DNA from: Donghicola tyrosinivorans
Lineage (GTDB): Bacteria; Pseudomonadota; Alphaproteobacteria; Rhodobacterales; Rhodobacteraceae
Reading direction: 5' to 3'
NCBI RefSeq assembly: GCF_003003355.1
Contig: NZ_PVTQ01000008.1
Coordinates: 1-64,000, forward strand
DNA: 64,000 bases
The translations under genes and the position numbers were made by a program. Positions 44,999 to 53,281 of the stretch are shown here, piece after piece (within the stretch, counting starts at the first letter, position 1; each line of letters starts with the position of its first letter). The notes beneath the pieces are model-generated. The model had not been told where the DNA came from. It searched no databases and was given only the letters and a program-made list of their open reading frames with translations.

Positions 44999-47515
44999 AT
45001 GGTCAAAGTCGTCGCCATCGGAACATCCGCCGGAGGATTGACGCCCTTGCAACGGTTCTTTTCTGCTGCGCCAGATCAAACCGACGTTTGCTATGTGGTG
45101 ATACAGCATTTGCATCCGGGCTTTGAGTCCATGATGGACAAGCTCTTGGGGCGGCAGTCGAAAATCCGTATCAAAAAGATCGAAGACGGCGATCCGATCC
45201 AGCCCAATACGATCTACCTGAACAGCCCCTCAATCTATGTCGAGATCGAAGGCGACGAATTCCGCGTCCAGCCGTTCCTGAGCTCGGGCCATGTGCCGCG
45301 TCTGCCGATCGACCACTTTTTCATCTCGCTGGCCCAAAGCAAGCACCAGCCAATTGCGGCGGTGATCATGTCGGGCTCGGGCTCGGACGGGGCGAAAGGG
45401 GCTGGTGTCATCGCGCAGGCCGGCGGTCACGTCTTCGTCGAGGACCCCTCGGAAGCCGAATTCTCGGCCATGCCTAACGCCACCATCAAGGCCGTCCCCG
45501 AGGCCGAAGCCGCCTTTGCCGAAGACCTGCCCCAGTTGATCGAGGACCGCCTGTCCGGCATGCCGGTGCCCGCCATCGATGCAGATATGGAAAGCACTTA
45601 CCAAAGTATCATCAAGCTGATCCATGACACCTATGGCCTGGATATCCTTGAATACAAACAGGAAAACATCAAACGGCGCATTGCCCGCCGCATGAGCCTG
45701 CGCGAAATCAAGAATGACGAAGACTATCTGGACCTACTGGAAAACGATGCAGAGGCCCTGACCGAACTTTACGGTGACGTGCTGATCAACGTGACCCAAT
45801 TCATACGCGATCCGGCCTATTACCGGTCCCTGACCCAGTCTGTCTTCCCCGAGATGTTCCAGACCCTGAACGGCAACAACCCGCTGCGGATCTGGGTGCC
45901 TGCCTGCTCGACCGGCGAAGAGGCCTACTCGATCGCGATCGAGTTGAATGAGGCGATGGAAGAACTGGGGCTAGAGCCCAACTTCCGCATTATCGCCACC
46001 GATGTCTATGAACCCGCCATCAAGAAGGCATCGCTGGGGTTCTACAATGAGGACCAGCTGGTTCCTTTCAGCCCGCGCCTGCGCAACAAGTATTTCGACG
46101 TGTCCGGCGTCGGCTACCGGATCAAGAACACCCTGCGCCAGAAGATCATCTTTTCGGTGCACAACGTGCTGACAGACGCGCCCTTCTTGCGGCTGGACAT
46201 GGTCTCTTGCCGGAACATGCTGATCTATTTCAGCGATCACGGGCAAAATCTGGCGCTGTCGAACTTCTTTTTCGGCCTCAAGCATGAAGGGTTTCTGGCA
46301 TTAGGGCCTTCTGAATCAGCCAGCGTGCTGACAGAAAAGATGACCACCATCGACGAGACATGGCGCATCTTCCAGAAATCCAGCCCCCAGCGCCGGATCG
46401 AGCAACCCTCGCGCTGGAGCAACGATCAAGACCGCGACCAGAGCTTTCCCGCACCGAAACGCCCCGCGACACCGGCCCACCAAAGCCAGCCCGCGCAAGG
46501 CAGCGCAACCTCCAACGCCAAGATCCACGCAGGCTTTGATGCGATGCTGCGCCGTTATGCGCCCTCGTCCATTCTGGTCAACACCGCCCATGAGGTCCTG
46601 ACGTGGTGCGGATCGGCGGGCCTTTACGTGGACGCCAAGGGTCAGACCGGCAACTGGACTGTGGACGCGGTTGTCCACCCCGCCCTGCATCCCGCGATTT
46701 ACAAGGGCCTGCAAAGCTTTAGCGAACGGGACATCGAAGTTTTCGAAGACACCGTCACCGTCAAGCTGACCGAGACCGACACCCACAAGGTCCGCATTCA
46801 GGTCGAGCCTCTGGCCCTGACGCCCCCCTACCCCCGCTGCGCCGTGGTGATCCTGCACCGTCTGGACGACATCAACGAAGAGGACGAAGCCTACCTCAAG
46901 GCCGTCATGAAGGACGAAAATCTGGACCAGTTGCGCGGCCGGATCATTGATTTGACCCGTGACCTGCGTCTGACCGAAGAAAGCCTGCAATTCGTCAGCG
47001 ACCGCCTGGAGAACCACGCAGCCTTGCTGCGGGCCTCGAACCAGGAACTCAGTTCGTCCAACGAAGAGTTGCAGGCCTCGAACGAGGAGCTACAGGCCTC
47101 GAACGAAGAGTTGCACGCGGTGAACGAAAAATTGCAGATGATCTCGTCCGATTTCGAAAAGCAAATCCAAAGCGAGGCCGAGCAGATCGACACCTATGAA
47201 TTCGCGCTGGATATGATCGGCACCTCGGCCTTGTTCCTAACCCATGATATGCGCCTGTCGTCCTTCACCCGCGGCGCAGGTGAGTTGCTGGAACTGGTGA
47301 ACACCGACAAGGGCCGCTACATCCGGTCCGTCGGCGTGAAAATGGATTTTGCCGATTGGGGTAGTCTGGGCGAACGGGCCATGACCACCCAGCGCCCTGT
47401 ACAGGCCGAAGGGATGCTGAACGGCGTCAACGTGCGCCTGACCGTCAGCATGGCCCGCCCCCGTACGCTTCAGAAGAACGCGGTGGTCGCCGCAATCATC
47501 ACAACGCTGGACTAA
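44999..47515 (+). CDS. CheB-CheR-PAS fusion protein (chemotaxis-type methylesterase/methyltransferase)
   Basis: An 838-residue soluble protein. CheB domain about 1-190: catalytic Ser in AIGTSAGGL, His in VIQHLHPGFES and Asp in MSGSGSDGAKG. The CheB receiver is missing, so the esterase is not classically regulated. CheR about 200-460: NVTQFIRDPAYY, SAM loop VPACSTGEEAYSIA and VSCRNMLIYF. After a proline-rich linker come a degenerate PAS-like part, a coiled coil of SNEELQ heptads (about 680-720) and a PAS domain (about 735-838). A GGGGAGAAG site precedes the ATG. It is divergent from the kinase-regulator pair. Without receptors nearby, its methylation target is unknown. Confidence 0.92.
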   Translation: MVKVVAIGTSAGGLTPLQRFFSAAPDQTDVCYVVIQHLHPGFESMMDKLLGRQSKIRIKKIEDGDPIQPNTIYLNSPSIYVEIEGDEFRVQPFLSSGHVPRLPIDHFFISLAQSKHQPIAAVIMSGSGSDGAKGAGVIAQAGGHVFVEDPSEAEFSAMPNATIKAVPEAEAAFAEDLPQLIEDRLSGMPVPAIDADMESTYQSIIKLIHDTYGLDILEYKQENIKRRIARRMSLREIKNDEDYLDLLENDAEALTELYGDVLINVTQFIRDPAYYRSLTQSVFPEMFQTLNGNNPLRIWVPACSTGEEAYSIAIELNEAMEELGLEPNFRIIATDVYEPAIKKASLGFYNEDQLVPFSPRLRNKYFDVSGVGYRIKNTLRQKIIFSVHNVLTDAPFLRLDMVSCRNMLIYFSDHGQNLALSNFFFGLKHEGFLALGPSESASVLTEKMTTIDETWRIFQKSSPQRRIEQPSRWSNDQDRDQSFPAPKRPATPAHQSQPAQGSATSNAKIHAGFDAMLRRYAPSSILVNTAHEVLTWCGSAGLYVDAKGQTGNWTVDAVVHPALHPAIYKGLQSFSERDIEVFEDTVTVKLTETDTHKVRIQVEPLALTPPYPRCAVVILHRLDDINEEDEAYLKAVMKDENLDQLRGRIIDLTRDLRLTEESLQFVSDRLENHAALLRASNQELSSSNEELQASNEELQASNEELHAVNEKLQMISSDFEKQIQSEAEQIDTYEFALDMIGTSALFLTHDMRLSSFTRGAGELLELVNTDKGRYIRSVGVKMDFADWGSLGERAMTTQRPVQAEGMLNGVNVRLTVSMARPRTLQKNAVVAAIITTLD

Positions 47516-47542
47516 ACCCGAACTGTCACAGCACAGAAAAAG

Positions 47543-47562
47543 GGGCGATGTTACCATCGCCC
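47543..47562 (-). terminator. Terminator between CheB-CheR and response-regulator genes
   Basis: GGGCGATG (47543-47550) and CATCGCCC (47555-47562) form a perfect stem with a 4-nt loop. On the minus strand it is followed by CTTTTT, so it mainly ends the kinase-regulator operon and may also stop the converging transcript. Confidence 0.85.
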
Positions 47563-47596
47563 TAATTCGTGCACTAACTCAGAGAAACCTCTGGCT

Positions 47597-48037
47597 TCAG
47601 GCTGCGGGTGAACTTTGGGCGGTGACACCTACATCGGAACCGTAGCGCTGCGCGAGTTTGAAGAGCATGTCTTCGGTGAGCGGCTTGGTAATAAAATCCG
47701 AGAGCAAACTGCACCCTCTTGCAGCCGCCTCGTCCGCAGGGCAGATCGAGGAGGTCAGCATAACGATATTGGCCTTCGAGACAGGGTGATCGGACTTTTC
47801 TTGCAGCATCTGCAGCAACTCGATCCCGTCAAGGCACGGCATATTGTAATCAACGAAGATCAGATCGTATTCGACCTTTGGCAGGCTCAGCAGATGCTGC
47901 AGCGCCGCCTCGGGATCATGAATGGCATCAATCCGCCCCACAACGTCAGAACGTTTGCACAGTCGGCTGTACAGCATCACCTCAATCTCGTCGTCGTCAA
48001 TAATCAAGACGGAAGAAAGAGCTTTGTCACTTCTCAT
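47597..48037 (-). CDS. Single-domain response regulator (Rcp1-like)
   Basis: A 146-residue receiver: SVLIIDDDEIEVML, LIFVDYNMPCLDGIELL (phospho-acceptor Asp), IVMLTSSICPADEAAA and FITKPLTEDMLF (conserved Thr/Ser and Lys). No output domain. The pattern resembles the Rcp1-type regulators of phytochrome and PAS kinases. The ATG at 48035-48037 overlaps the kinase stop as ATGA, so the two are translated together. Confidence 0.88.
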   Translation of the reverse strand: MRSDKALSSVLIIDDDEIEVMLYSRLCKRSDVVGRIDAIHDPEAALQHLLSLPKVEYDLIFVDYNMPCLDGIELLQMLQEKSDHPVSKANIVMLTSSICPADEAAARGCSLLSDFITKPLTEDMLFKLAQRYGSDVGVTAQSSPAA

Positions 48038-49215
48038 TGCGCCTCTCCCACATGTAAGTCGATGTAAACTTCGGTACCGCCCTCGGGCAGGGCGTTGATC
48101 TCGACGGTGGTGCCGTGATTGCTGGCGATCCGCTTGCAAATTGAAAGCCCAAGCCCCGATCCCGATCCCTTCGCGTTCCGGTGTAACCGTTTGAACGGAT
48201 GGAACACGATCCGGCGGTGCTTTTCATCAATGCCCATCCCATTGTCGAGCACGCTCAAGCGCACAGCCTTGCCGCCCGGCAACAGCCGCGTCTGCACCTG
48301 CACCGATATCGCCCCCTTATGGCCGGAAAATTTGATGGCATTGGACAGAAGGTTCTTTAGCAGCAGCTGCAACTGGGCCGCCGATCCCGCCACCTGATGA
48401 GGACAATCCAGATGGACATCGGCCCGGGCGCTTTCAATCATCTGCGCCAATTCATCCCGCGCCGCCTTAGCCACGGATGCCAAGCTGACGCTCGCCGCAT
48501 AGGTCTCATCCGGCTTTGACGTGGTGAAATAAGAGCGCATGCCTTTCAGCAAGCCAATCATCCGCGCCAGACTATCCTCGCACAAATCCAGCAAAGCATG
48601 GGCCTCGTCCGGATTGCCGACCTCAAGCTCGTATTTGATCTCTTTCAGCGCCGATGAGGCCACATTCAGCGGCGACAGCATGTCATGGGACATGCCGAAC
48701 ATGAAATGCTCGAAATCATCGGTCTGGCGCGATTTTTCCGCCAGCTGCACGTAAAGACCCGCCAACTCGCGGAATTCGATCATCTTGAACAGAGGGCTCA
48801 GGTCTTCCAGCACCAACAGCATACGGGTCGCCGCCCCGTCCTCGCGCCGAGAGGCCGTCCCGCGGCACCGGAAATGCATCAACGCGCCCGAGGCGGTGGT
48901 GAAATGCACGATCCGGTCAATCATGCCATTGTGCCCGACATCTGCATCCAGAAGGCTGGCGGGGAAGTTCACCCGATCATTTTCCCATATGACCTCTGCC
49001 AGCGCCTCGGCGCTGTGGTCCCGATCCGCAGGATCGTAGCCAAGAACCAGCCAGAACTCGGGGCTGACCCAGACGTTCTGTGGCGCCTGCAAATCCCACA
49101 CCCACATTCCATCATGGGACTGATGCGTCACATATCCTGCTAAAGGTGCCCCTGCGGCCACAACGGCTGCAAGCTCATCTTCAAGATAATGGGTTGTCTG
49201 TACAACCTGAAGCAT
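48034..49215 (-). CDS. PAS-domain sensor histidine kinase, cytoplasmic
   Basis: A 393-residue kinase without membrane segments. PAS about 25-150 (HDGMWVWDLQAPQNVWVSPEFWLVLGY), a short coiled region, H-box FMFGMSHDMLSPLNVASSAL with the phospho-acceptor His near residue 185, and the ATPase domain with NLLSNAIKF, DNGMGIDE and GSGSGLGLSICKR. The ATG at 49213-49215 follows GGAAGGCG; a longer frame is non-coding in character. It is coupled to a single receiver. PAS-type flavin or haem sensing is possible, but no cysteine motif of LOV domains is visible. Confidence 0.88.
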   Translation of the reverse strand: MLQVVQTTHYLEDELAAVVAAGAPLAGYVTHQSHDGMWVWDLQAPQNVWVSPEFWLVLGYDPADRDHSAEALAEVIWENDRVNFPASLLDADVGHNGMIDRIVHFTTASGALMHFRCRGTASRREDGAATRMLLVLEDLSPLFKMIEFRELAGLYVQLAEKSRQTDDFEHFMFGMSHDMLSPLNVASSALKEIKYELEVGNPDEAHALLDLCEDSLARMIGLLKGMRSYFTTSKPDETYAASVSLASVAKAARDELAQMIESARADVHLDCPHQVAGSAAQLQLLLKNLLSNAIKFSGHKGAISVQVQTRLLPGGKAVRLSVLDNGMGIDEKHRRIVFHPFKRLHRNAKGSGSGLGLSICKRIASNHGTTVEINALPEGGTEVYIDLHVGEAQ

Positions 49216-49272
49216 GATCGCCTTCCGAAAAATGCGGGGTGCAGGGAACCGGACGAAACCAGAATCTGAACA

Positions 49273-49321
49273 AAAAAAGCCCAGACGTTGGGGCACACAC
49301 CTCCCCGACAACTGGGCTTTT
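49273..49321 (-). terminator. Strong extended hairpin with T7 tract, possible sRNA terminator
   Basis: AAAAGCCCAG and CTGGGCTTTT (about 49275-49284 with 49312-49321) form the outer stem; GTTGGGG/CCCCGAC pairs inside with one G-U. On the minus strand the stem is followed by seven T. No minus-strand gene lies directly upstream (the next starts at 50455 and ends at 49817), so it may end an unannotated RNA transcribed between 49330 and 49700. Confidence 0.55.
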
Positions 49322-49737
49322 CGCTTCCCTAAAGGTCGGCCCTACACGACAATATTGCAAGTGCGATGTTTGAAAACGCTTTGCAGAAATCGGTTTTCGT
49401 CCGCTCAACGCAGCTTGAGCCAAACCCACGCAAACACCCCAAAATCCAAAACCCTGCAAAGAGACAAGCCCCACAACCATCCGTAATATACCAAAAGTTC
49501 TACAAAATTTCGGCTCGCCCCCTTTACCCTAGGGCAGCCATATCTTTCGGCACCGACAGCCCGTATCGCGATTCCTATACGGAAATTCGCAAACACAGCA
49601 TTTTATACATGCAAATACGAATATCTCCGAAGGGCACTTAAACGCTATTTCGGATGGACCAAAGTCTTTCGGGCATAGCCATCGGAATGGGAATCAACGT
49701 GCCCCTATTGACCCAAACCCCTTTGCGTGCCGCCTTC

Positions 49738-49781
49738 TTCATCTTGGCACAAATACCTCGGGGTGCGGGGCAGAGCCCCGC
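49738..49781. repeat. Dispersed intergenic repeat, copy 2
   Basis: TTCATCTTGGCACAAATACCT (49738-49758) matches copy 1 at 16976 in 20 of 21 positions. It is followed by the perfect hairpin GCGGGGC-AGA-GCCCCGC (49765-49781). REP-like element. Confidence 0.6.
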
Positions 49782-49816
49782 CTCGCAACGCGCCCCAAGA
49801 CCAGAAAGAAGACTGC

Positions 49817-50455
49817 TTACTCCTCGGCCTCGGCTTGCACCATCTGCACACGGCCGATCTTGCTGTTCCGGCCCAGATCGCTGTGCATCAGGATGCCGTC
49901 CTCGATATACAGCTTACTGACCCGATACCGGGTCCAATCGATGGCCCGCCCTGCCCCATCATGCTCTTTGGCAATCAGCAGATATTCTTTCCCGTCGATC
50001 TGGGTCAGGCGCAGATACTCGGGGTCGGCGTTTTCTTCCAGGTTCTTCAGAATGCCGCGGATCGCTTCGGGGTCCTTCAGACGCTCGACGGTGAAATAGC
50101 ACGCCCCCTCATAGGCCGCGACACCGGTGCCCACGACCGCCGCCGCGATCAAGGTGGCAGGCGCGGTGGCAATCGCCGCCATCGCCCCCAGCGCGCCGCT
50201 GGACCCCCCAAGCAGACCCGAGCCCCCCGCGACCGAGGCCCCCGCCGCCGAGGTTCCCAACATCGTCGCGCCGGTCACCTCATGGGTCAGGGTGTAAAAG
50301 CTGACCGCCTTGGCGCCCAAGTCTGCCGCGTCCACATTCTTCACCGCAGCGCCCGCGCCACTGATCAAGGCACTGGGGCGATAATCGCAGACATCCGCCA
50401 AGGCAGGCGCGGCAGATGCCAAAAGCAGAGACGCAAGAACAGGAAGGGTGCGCAT
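49817..50455 (-). CDS. Exported protein of unknown function with Gly/Ala-rich hydrophobic core
   Basis: A 212-residue protein. The signal peptide is MRTLPVLASLLLASAAPALA. Residues about 60-110 form a long Gly/Ala/Ser-rich hydrophobic stretch (GGSGLLGGSSGALGAMAAIATAPATLIAAAVVGTG) that could be a glycine-zipper membrane segment. The C-terminal 90 residues are soluble (RYRVSKLYIEDGILMHSDLG). Two Cys frame the domain. I do not recognise the family. The start 15 nt earlier (GTG) is an alternative. Confidence 0.7.
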   Translation of the reverse strand: MRTLPVLASLLLASAAPALADVCDYRPSALISGAGAAVKNVDAADLGAKAVSFYTLTHEVTGATMLGTSAAGASVAGGSGLLGGSSGALGAMAAIATAPATLIAAAVVGTGVAAYEGACYFTVERLKDPEAIRGILKNLEENADPEYLRLTQIDGKEYLLIAKEHDGAGRAIDWTRYRVSKLYIEDGILMHSDLGRNSKIGRVQMVQAEAEE

Positions 50456-50600
50456 GACAGGTAGGCTCACTCAGGTAAGGGATCGGGCTGCATCTCAGCC
50501 GATATCGCGGAACAAGGGAATCCGGCACGAATGGCCGTTCAGACCCTCTATAACCAAAGCGGTAGGCGCTCTTACAATCACAGTTTGGCGATGGGCGGCT

Positions 50601-51611
50601 CTATTCCAACCCGATATGGCTCGCCACTGCTTCCCATTCCGGCTTTTCGCGCATAGCGGCCACTTTGGCCTTGTGCACGTCCAGCGCCTCGCGGTGCAGT
50701 TGCGCCAGTTCTGGGTCCGCCAAAAACCCGTCCAACAGCGCCTGCGCCTTAGGGGACAGGGTCGCGAATGCGAACTCCTCATCGCCTTGGGTGTTGTAGT
50801 TCTTCCAATAGTTGGACTGCTTGCCCAACCGGTCCGAGCCAACAACATCTCCGCGATCCAGCTTGACCATATAAGCCTCAGCACATTTGATGGCATAGTG
50901 GCTCATCTGCGCCAGATCCGTACTGCTAACTGCATCCAGCGCCTTTATGCGGCTATCCGTATAGTCCGGCCCCAGCCACCGGCCCGATCCATCAACCCAT
51001 GTCAGCCCCTGCCCTGAGAAATCCGCCATATAGGGCCGGTGGTTGCGGCGCAGATCAAAGGATACATCGTTGCGGAACATGGTCTTCACTGCAGTCAGCA
51101 CCGGCGTTCCCTCTTCACGGCTCGCACCATAGGATTTGCTCATCTGGGTGTAGCGGCTTTGGACCAGTTGATCATCCAGCGCCTTCTGGTTCCCCGACGA
51201 AAACGGCATCGACGAGAAAGAGACCGCGTGAAAATCCCCCGATTTGTCAGCGGCGGCCTTATAGAAATCCTCCAGCGTGCCATCGCCTGCCCTGATGTGC
51301 AGAAATTCATCCGCATCCGTGTGGTAAATCCAGTCCGCAGTCCGATAGTCACCGAACTGCTGCGCATAGCGCTGCGCCATCACCTGCCAGTTGCCTTTTT
51401 CGCGGAACATCACCTTCGGGTTCGGCACCTGAGTGACCCTGTGGAACCGCCCCAAACGCGACAGGATCGCATCGGTGCCGTCATCGCAGTCGTTGGTAAA
51501 AATCAGAAACTCATCCACACCGACTGACAGATGATGGGCCACCCACTCCAGAATATAGGGGCCTTCGTTCCGCATGGTAGAAACGATCATTACGGTTTCG
51601 CCGTTCATCAT
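50601..51611 (-). CDS. Family 2-like glycosyltransferase (Glyco_tranf_2_4 type)
   Basis: A 336-residue protein. The N-terminus VMIVSTMRNEGPYILEWVAHHLSVGVDEFLIFTNDCDDGTDAIL is the standard start of this group, and the DxD metal motif is HTDADEFL near residue 98. The last third is helical and rich in Lys/Glu. The product would add a sugar to a surface or capsular polysaccharide; the acceptor is unknown. The gene is not in a polysaccharide cluster. Two adjacent ATG codons (51606-51611) can serve as start. Confidence 0.85.
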   Translation of the reverse strand: MMNGETVMIVSTMRNEGPYILEWVAHHLSVGVDEFLIFTNDCDDGTDAILSRLGRFHRVTQVPNPKVMFREKGNWQVMAQRYAQQFGDYRTADWIYHTDADEFLHIRAGDGTLEDFYKAAADKSGDFHAVSFSSMPFSSGNQKALDDQLVQSRYTQMSKSYGASREEGTPVLTAVKTMFRNDVSFDLRRNHRPYMADFSGQGLTWVDGSGRWLGPDYTDSRIKALDAVSSTDLAQMSHYAIKCAEAYMVKLDRGDVVGSDRLGKQSNYWKNYNTQGDEEFAFATLSPKAQALLDGFLADPELAQLHREALDVHKAKVAAMREKPEWEAVASHIGLE

Positions 51612-51857
51612 GGGACGTCATCCTCAATCAATTGAATTGCAGGTGCGGTACTGAAAAAAATTCACCCTAAGAACCGAAGGGCAAAGAAATAGTTTATAAA
51701 GATCAAATACCCGCTGCGCCTGCATCGGGCAATTTTCAACTGCAGCACTGGTGGATATCCCGACCCTATCCGAAAGAGATGCCCCCATATCGTGCTTGAT
51801 ATCGGTCCATATGGCCCATATATTAGGATCAAATGACCCTAACCTGAGGGCACAGCC

Positions 51858-52259
51858 ATGCACAGCGCAGCGAAACCGCGCCAGACCGTTACCCAGACGC
51901 CGGACATGAACGCCGTGGCCCTAAAGGCCTACGGCCGCATTGCCAGCGCATGGGGCCTAAGCCTGAAAGAGGCCGCCGCCTTGGCCGATATGTCAGAAAG
52001 CACGTGGAAACGGGCGAAGAAGCCAGGCTTTACCGGTGATCTGACCAAAGACCAGTTGCTACGCCTGTCTGCGGTGGTGGGGATCTTCAAATCGCTAGAG
52101 CTTTACTTTTCCGAACCCGTCGCCCGCCTGTGGTTCACCCAGCCCAACACCGGCCCCTTGTTCGATGGGTCGCGGCCCGTGGACAGCGCGATTGACGGGG
52201 GCCTGCCCCATATCCTGAACATCCGCACCTATCTGGATGCCCTGCGGGGCGGTCTATGA
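51858..52259 (+). CDS. Antitoxin of a RES-Xre toxin-antitoxin pair (DUF2384/MbcA-ParS-Xre)
   Basis: A 133-residue antitoxin. The N-terminal part holds a Xre-like helix-turn-helix (WGLSLKEAAALADMSESTWKRAKK), and the C-terminal DUF2384 part (VARLWFTQPNTGPLFDGSRPVDSAI) covers the toxin's active site in known complexes. Its stop overlaps the toxin start as ATGA. It should repress its own promoter in the 240-nt AT-rich region upstream. Confidence 0.9.
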   Translation: MHSAAKPRQTVTQTPDMNAVALKAYGRIASAWGLSLKEAAALADMSESTWKRAKKPGFTGDLTKDQLLRLSAVVGIFKSLELYFSEPVARLWFTQPNTGPLFDGSRPVDSAIDGGLPHILNIRTYLDALRGGL

Positions 52260-52951
52260 AGACCACCCAGCTTTCGGACCGTGGCCTGATCCGTCTGTTG
52301 CCTGCCACCTATCACAAGCCCCCCGTCCTGCGCGGCCTTGTGGACAGCGACGAAGAGGCTGACCTGCTGGCCGAACTCGAAGGCTTGACCAGCGCCCGTC
52401 TGACAGCCGAGCGCGGCAAGAGCCCTCATTTAGACCCGCGCGAATTGGCTTGGCATCGCCGCCGCGCCGATCTGCGTGTTTATGGCGAAACCCATGTGAA
52501 CGCGGCCTTCACCTACACCCGCACCGGCGGCAACCGCTTTAACAGCGGCGAGCGGGGCGCGTGGTATTGCGCGTGGGACGTGATGACCTCGGTCGCGGAG
52601 GTGGCATTTCACCGGACGCGCGAGCTGTCATATATCGGCATCTTCCAAGATGAAGCCCGCTATGTGGAACTGCACGCGGATTTCATCGGCCCCTTTGACG
52701 ATCTGACCGACACGCCCGATCATCCGGCCCTACACCCCGACCCCGCCACCGGCTACCCTGAGGGGCAGGCGCTGGCCCAACAGTTGCGCCGCAATGGGTC
52801 GCGGGGGTTGATCTACCCTTCGGTCCGCGCACCCGAGGGCAACTGTCTGGTCTGCTTTGAGCCGCAAGCGATCCAGAACGTCCGTCCCGGTGCATCCTGG
52901 CTGCTGGTCTGGAACGGGTCCGAGGATTACGACCTGCGGCAAGTGGCCTAA
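52256..52951 (+). CDS. RES-domain toxin (NAD+-degrading)
   Basis: A 231-residue toxin. RES motifs visible are the Arg in GGNRFNSGERGAWYCAWD, the Glu in SVAEVAFHRTRE and the Ser in NGSRGLIYPSVR. Known RES toxins (MbcT, Res) deplete NAD+ by phosphorolysis or hydrolysis, leading to growth arrest. It is longer than the typical 150-190 residues, with an N-terminal extension of about 60 residues. Its last codon overlaps the converging WGR gene by 4 nt. Strongly supported by the antitoxin upstream. Confidence 0.9.
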   Translation: MKTTQLSDRGLIRLLPATYHKPPVLRGLVDSDEEADLLAELEGLTSARLTAERGKSPHLDPRELAWHRRRADLRVYGETHVNAAFTYTRTGGNRFNSGERGAWYCAWDVMTSVAEVAFHRTRELSYIGIFQDEARYVELHADFIGPFDDLTDTPDHPALHPDPATGYPEGQALAQQLRRNGSRGLIYPSVRAPEGNCLVCFEPQAIQNVRPGASWLLVWNGSEDYDLRQVA

Positions 52952-53199
52952 GCTGCAGAGGCGCGATAGCCCTTGCGCTGCTTGACCCTCAGCAGGCGCT
53001 GATAGACCGTCACCGCCGCCCCGCGCCCGTCAAAGGTCTGCCGCTGCATTTGCCCCGCCGATCCGATGCGGCCCCAGTTGCGGACCAAGGCGATCTCTCC
53101 GAACAGGGTCTCTTCCAGCGACAGCACGTAGAACCGCGCCATATTGCGGGCGGCGTCACGGCGGGTCAAATAAAGAGGCGAGGGCAGATCATGGGACAT
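52948..53199 (-). CDS. WGR-domain protein
   Basis: An 83-residue protein made of one WGR domain: LTRRDAARNMARFYVLSLEETLFGE, RNWGRIGSAGQ (the WGR motif) and a C-terminal VYQRLLRVKQRKGY. Stand-alone WGR domains are common in Alphaproteobacteria and are thought to bind nucleic acid. The ATG at 53197-53199 starts at the family border; 45 upstream codons are rejected as non-coding. The stop overlaps the toxin stop on the other strand. Confidence 0.82.
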   Translation of the reverse strand: MSHDLPSPLYLTRRDAARNMARFYVLSLEETLFGEIALVRNWGRIGSAGQMQRQTFDGRGAAVTVYQRLLRVKQRKGYRASAA

Positions 53200-53281
53200 A
53201 GCCCAGAGTCGCCCCGAAAGCCCCCTTTCGTCCAATGAATTAACGGAATCTGTCGCGCCCGTCCGATTCCGTTTGTTGATG

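Larger units (their letters stand above)
49216..49816. other. Non-coding region with stem-loops upstream of the PAS kinase
   Basis: 601 nt without a credible gene. It contains the terminator-like hairpin at 49273-49321, an AT-rich middle with TATATT on the minus strand (around 49487), and the dispersed repeat at 49738-49781. Confidence 0.5.
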
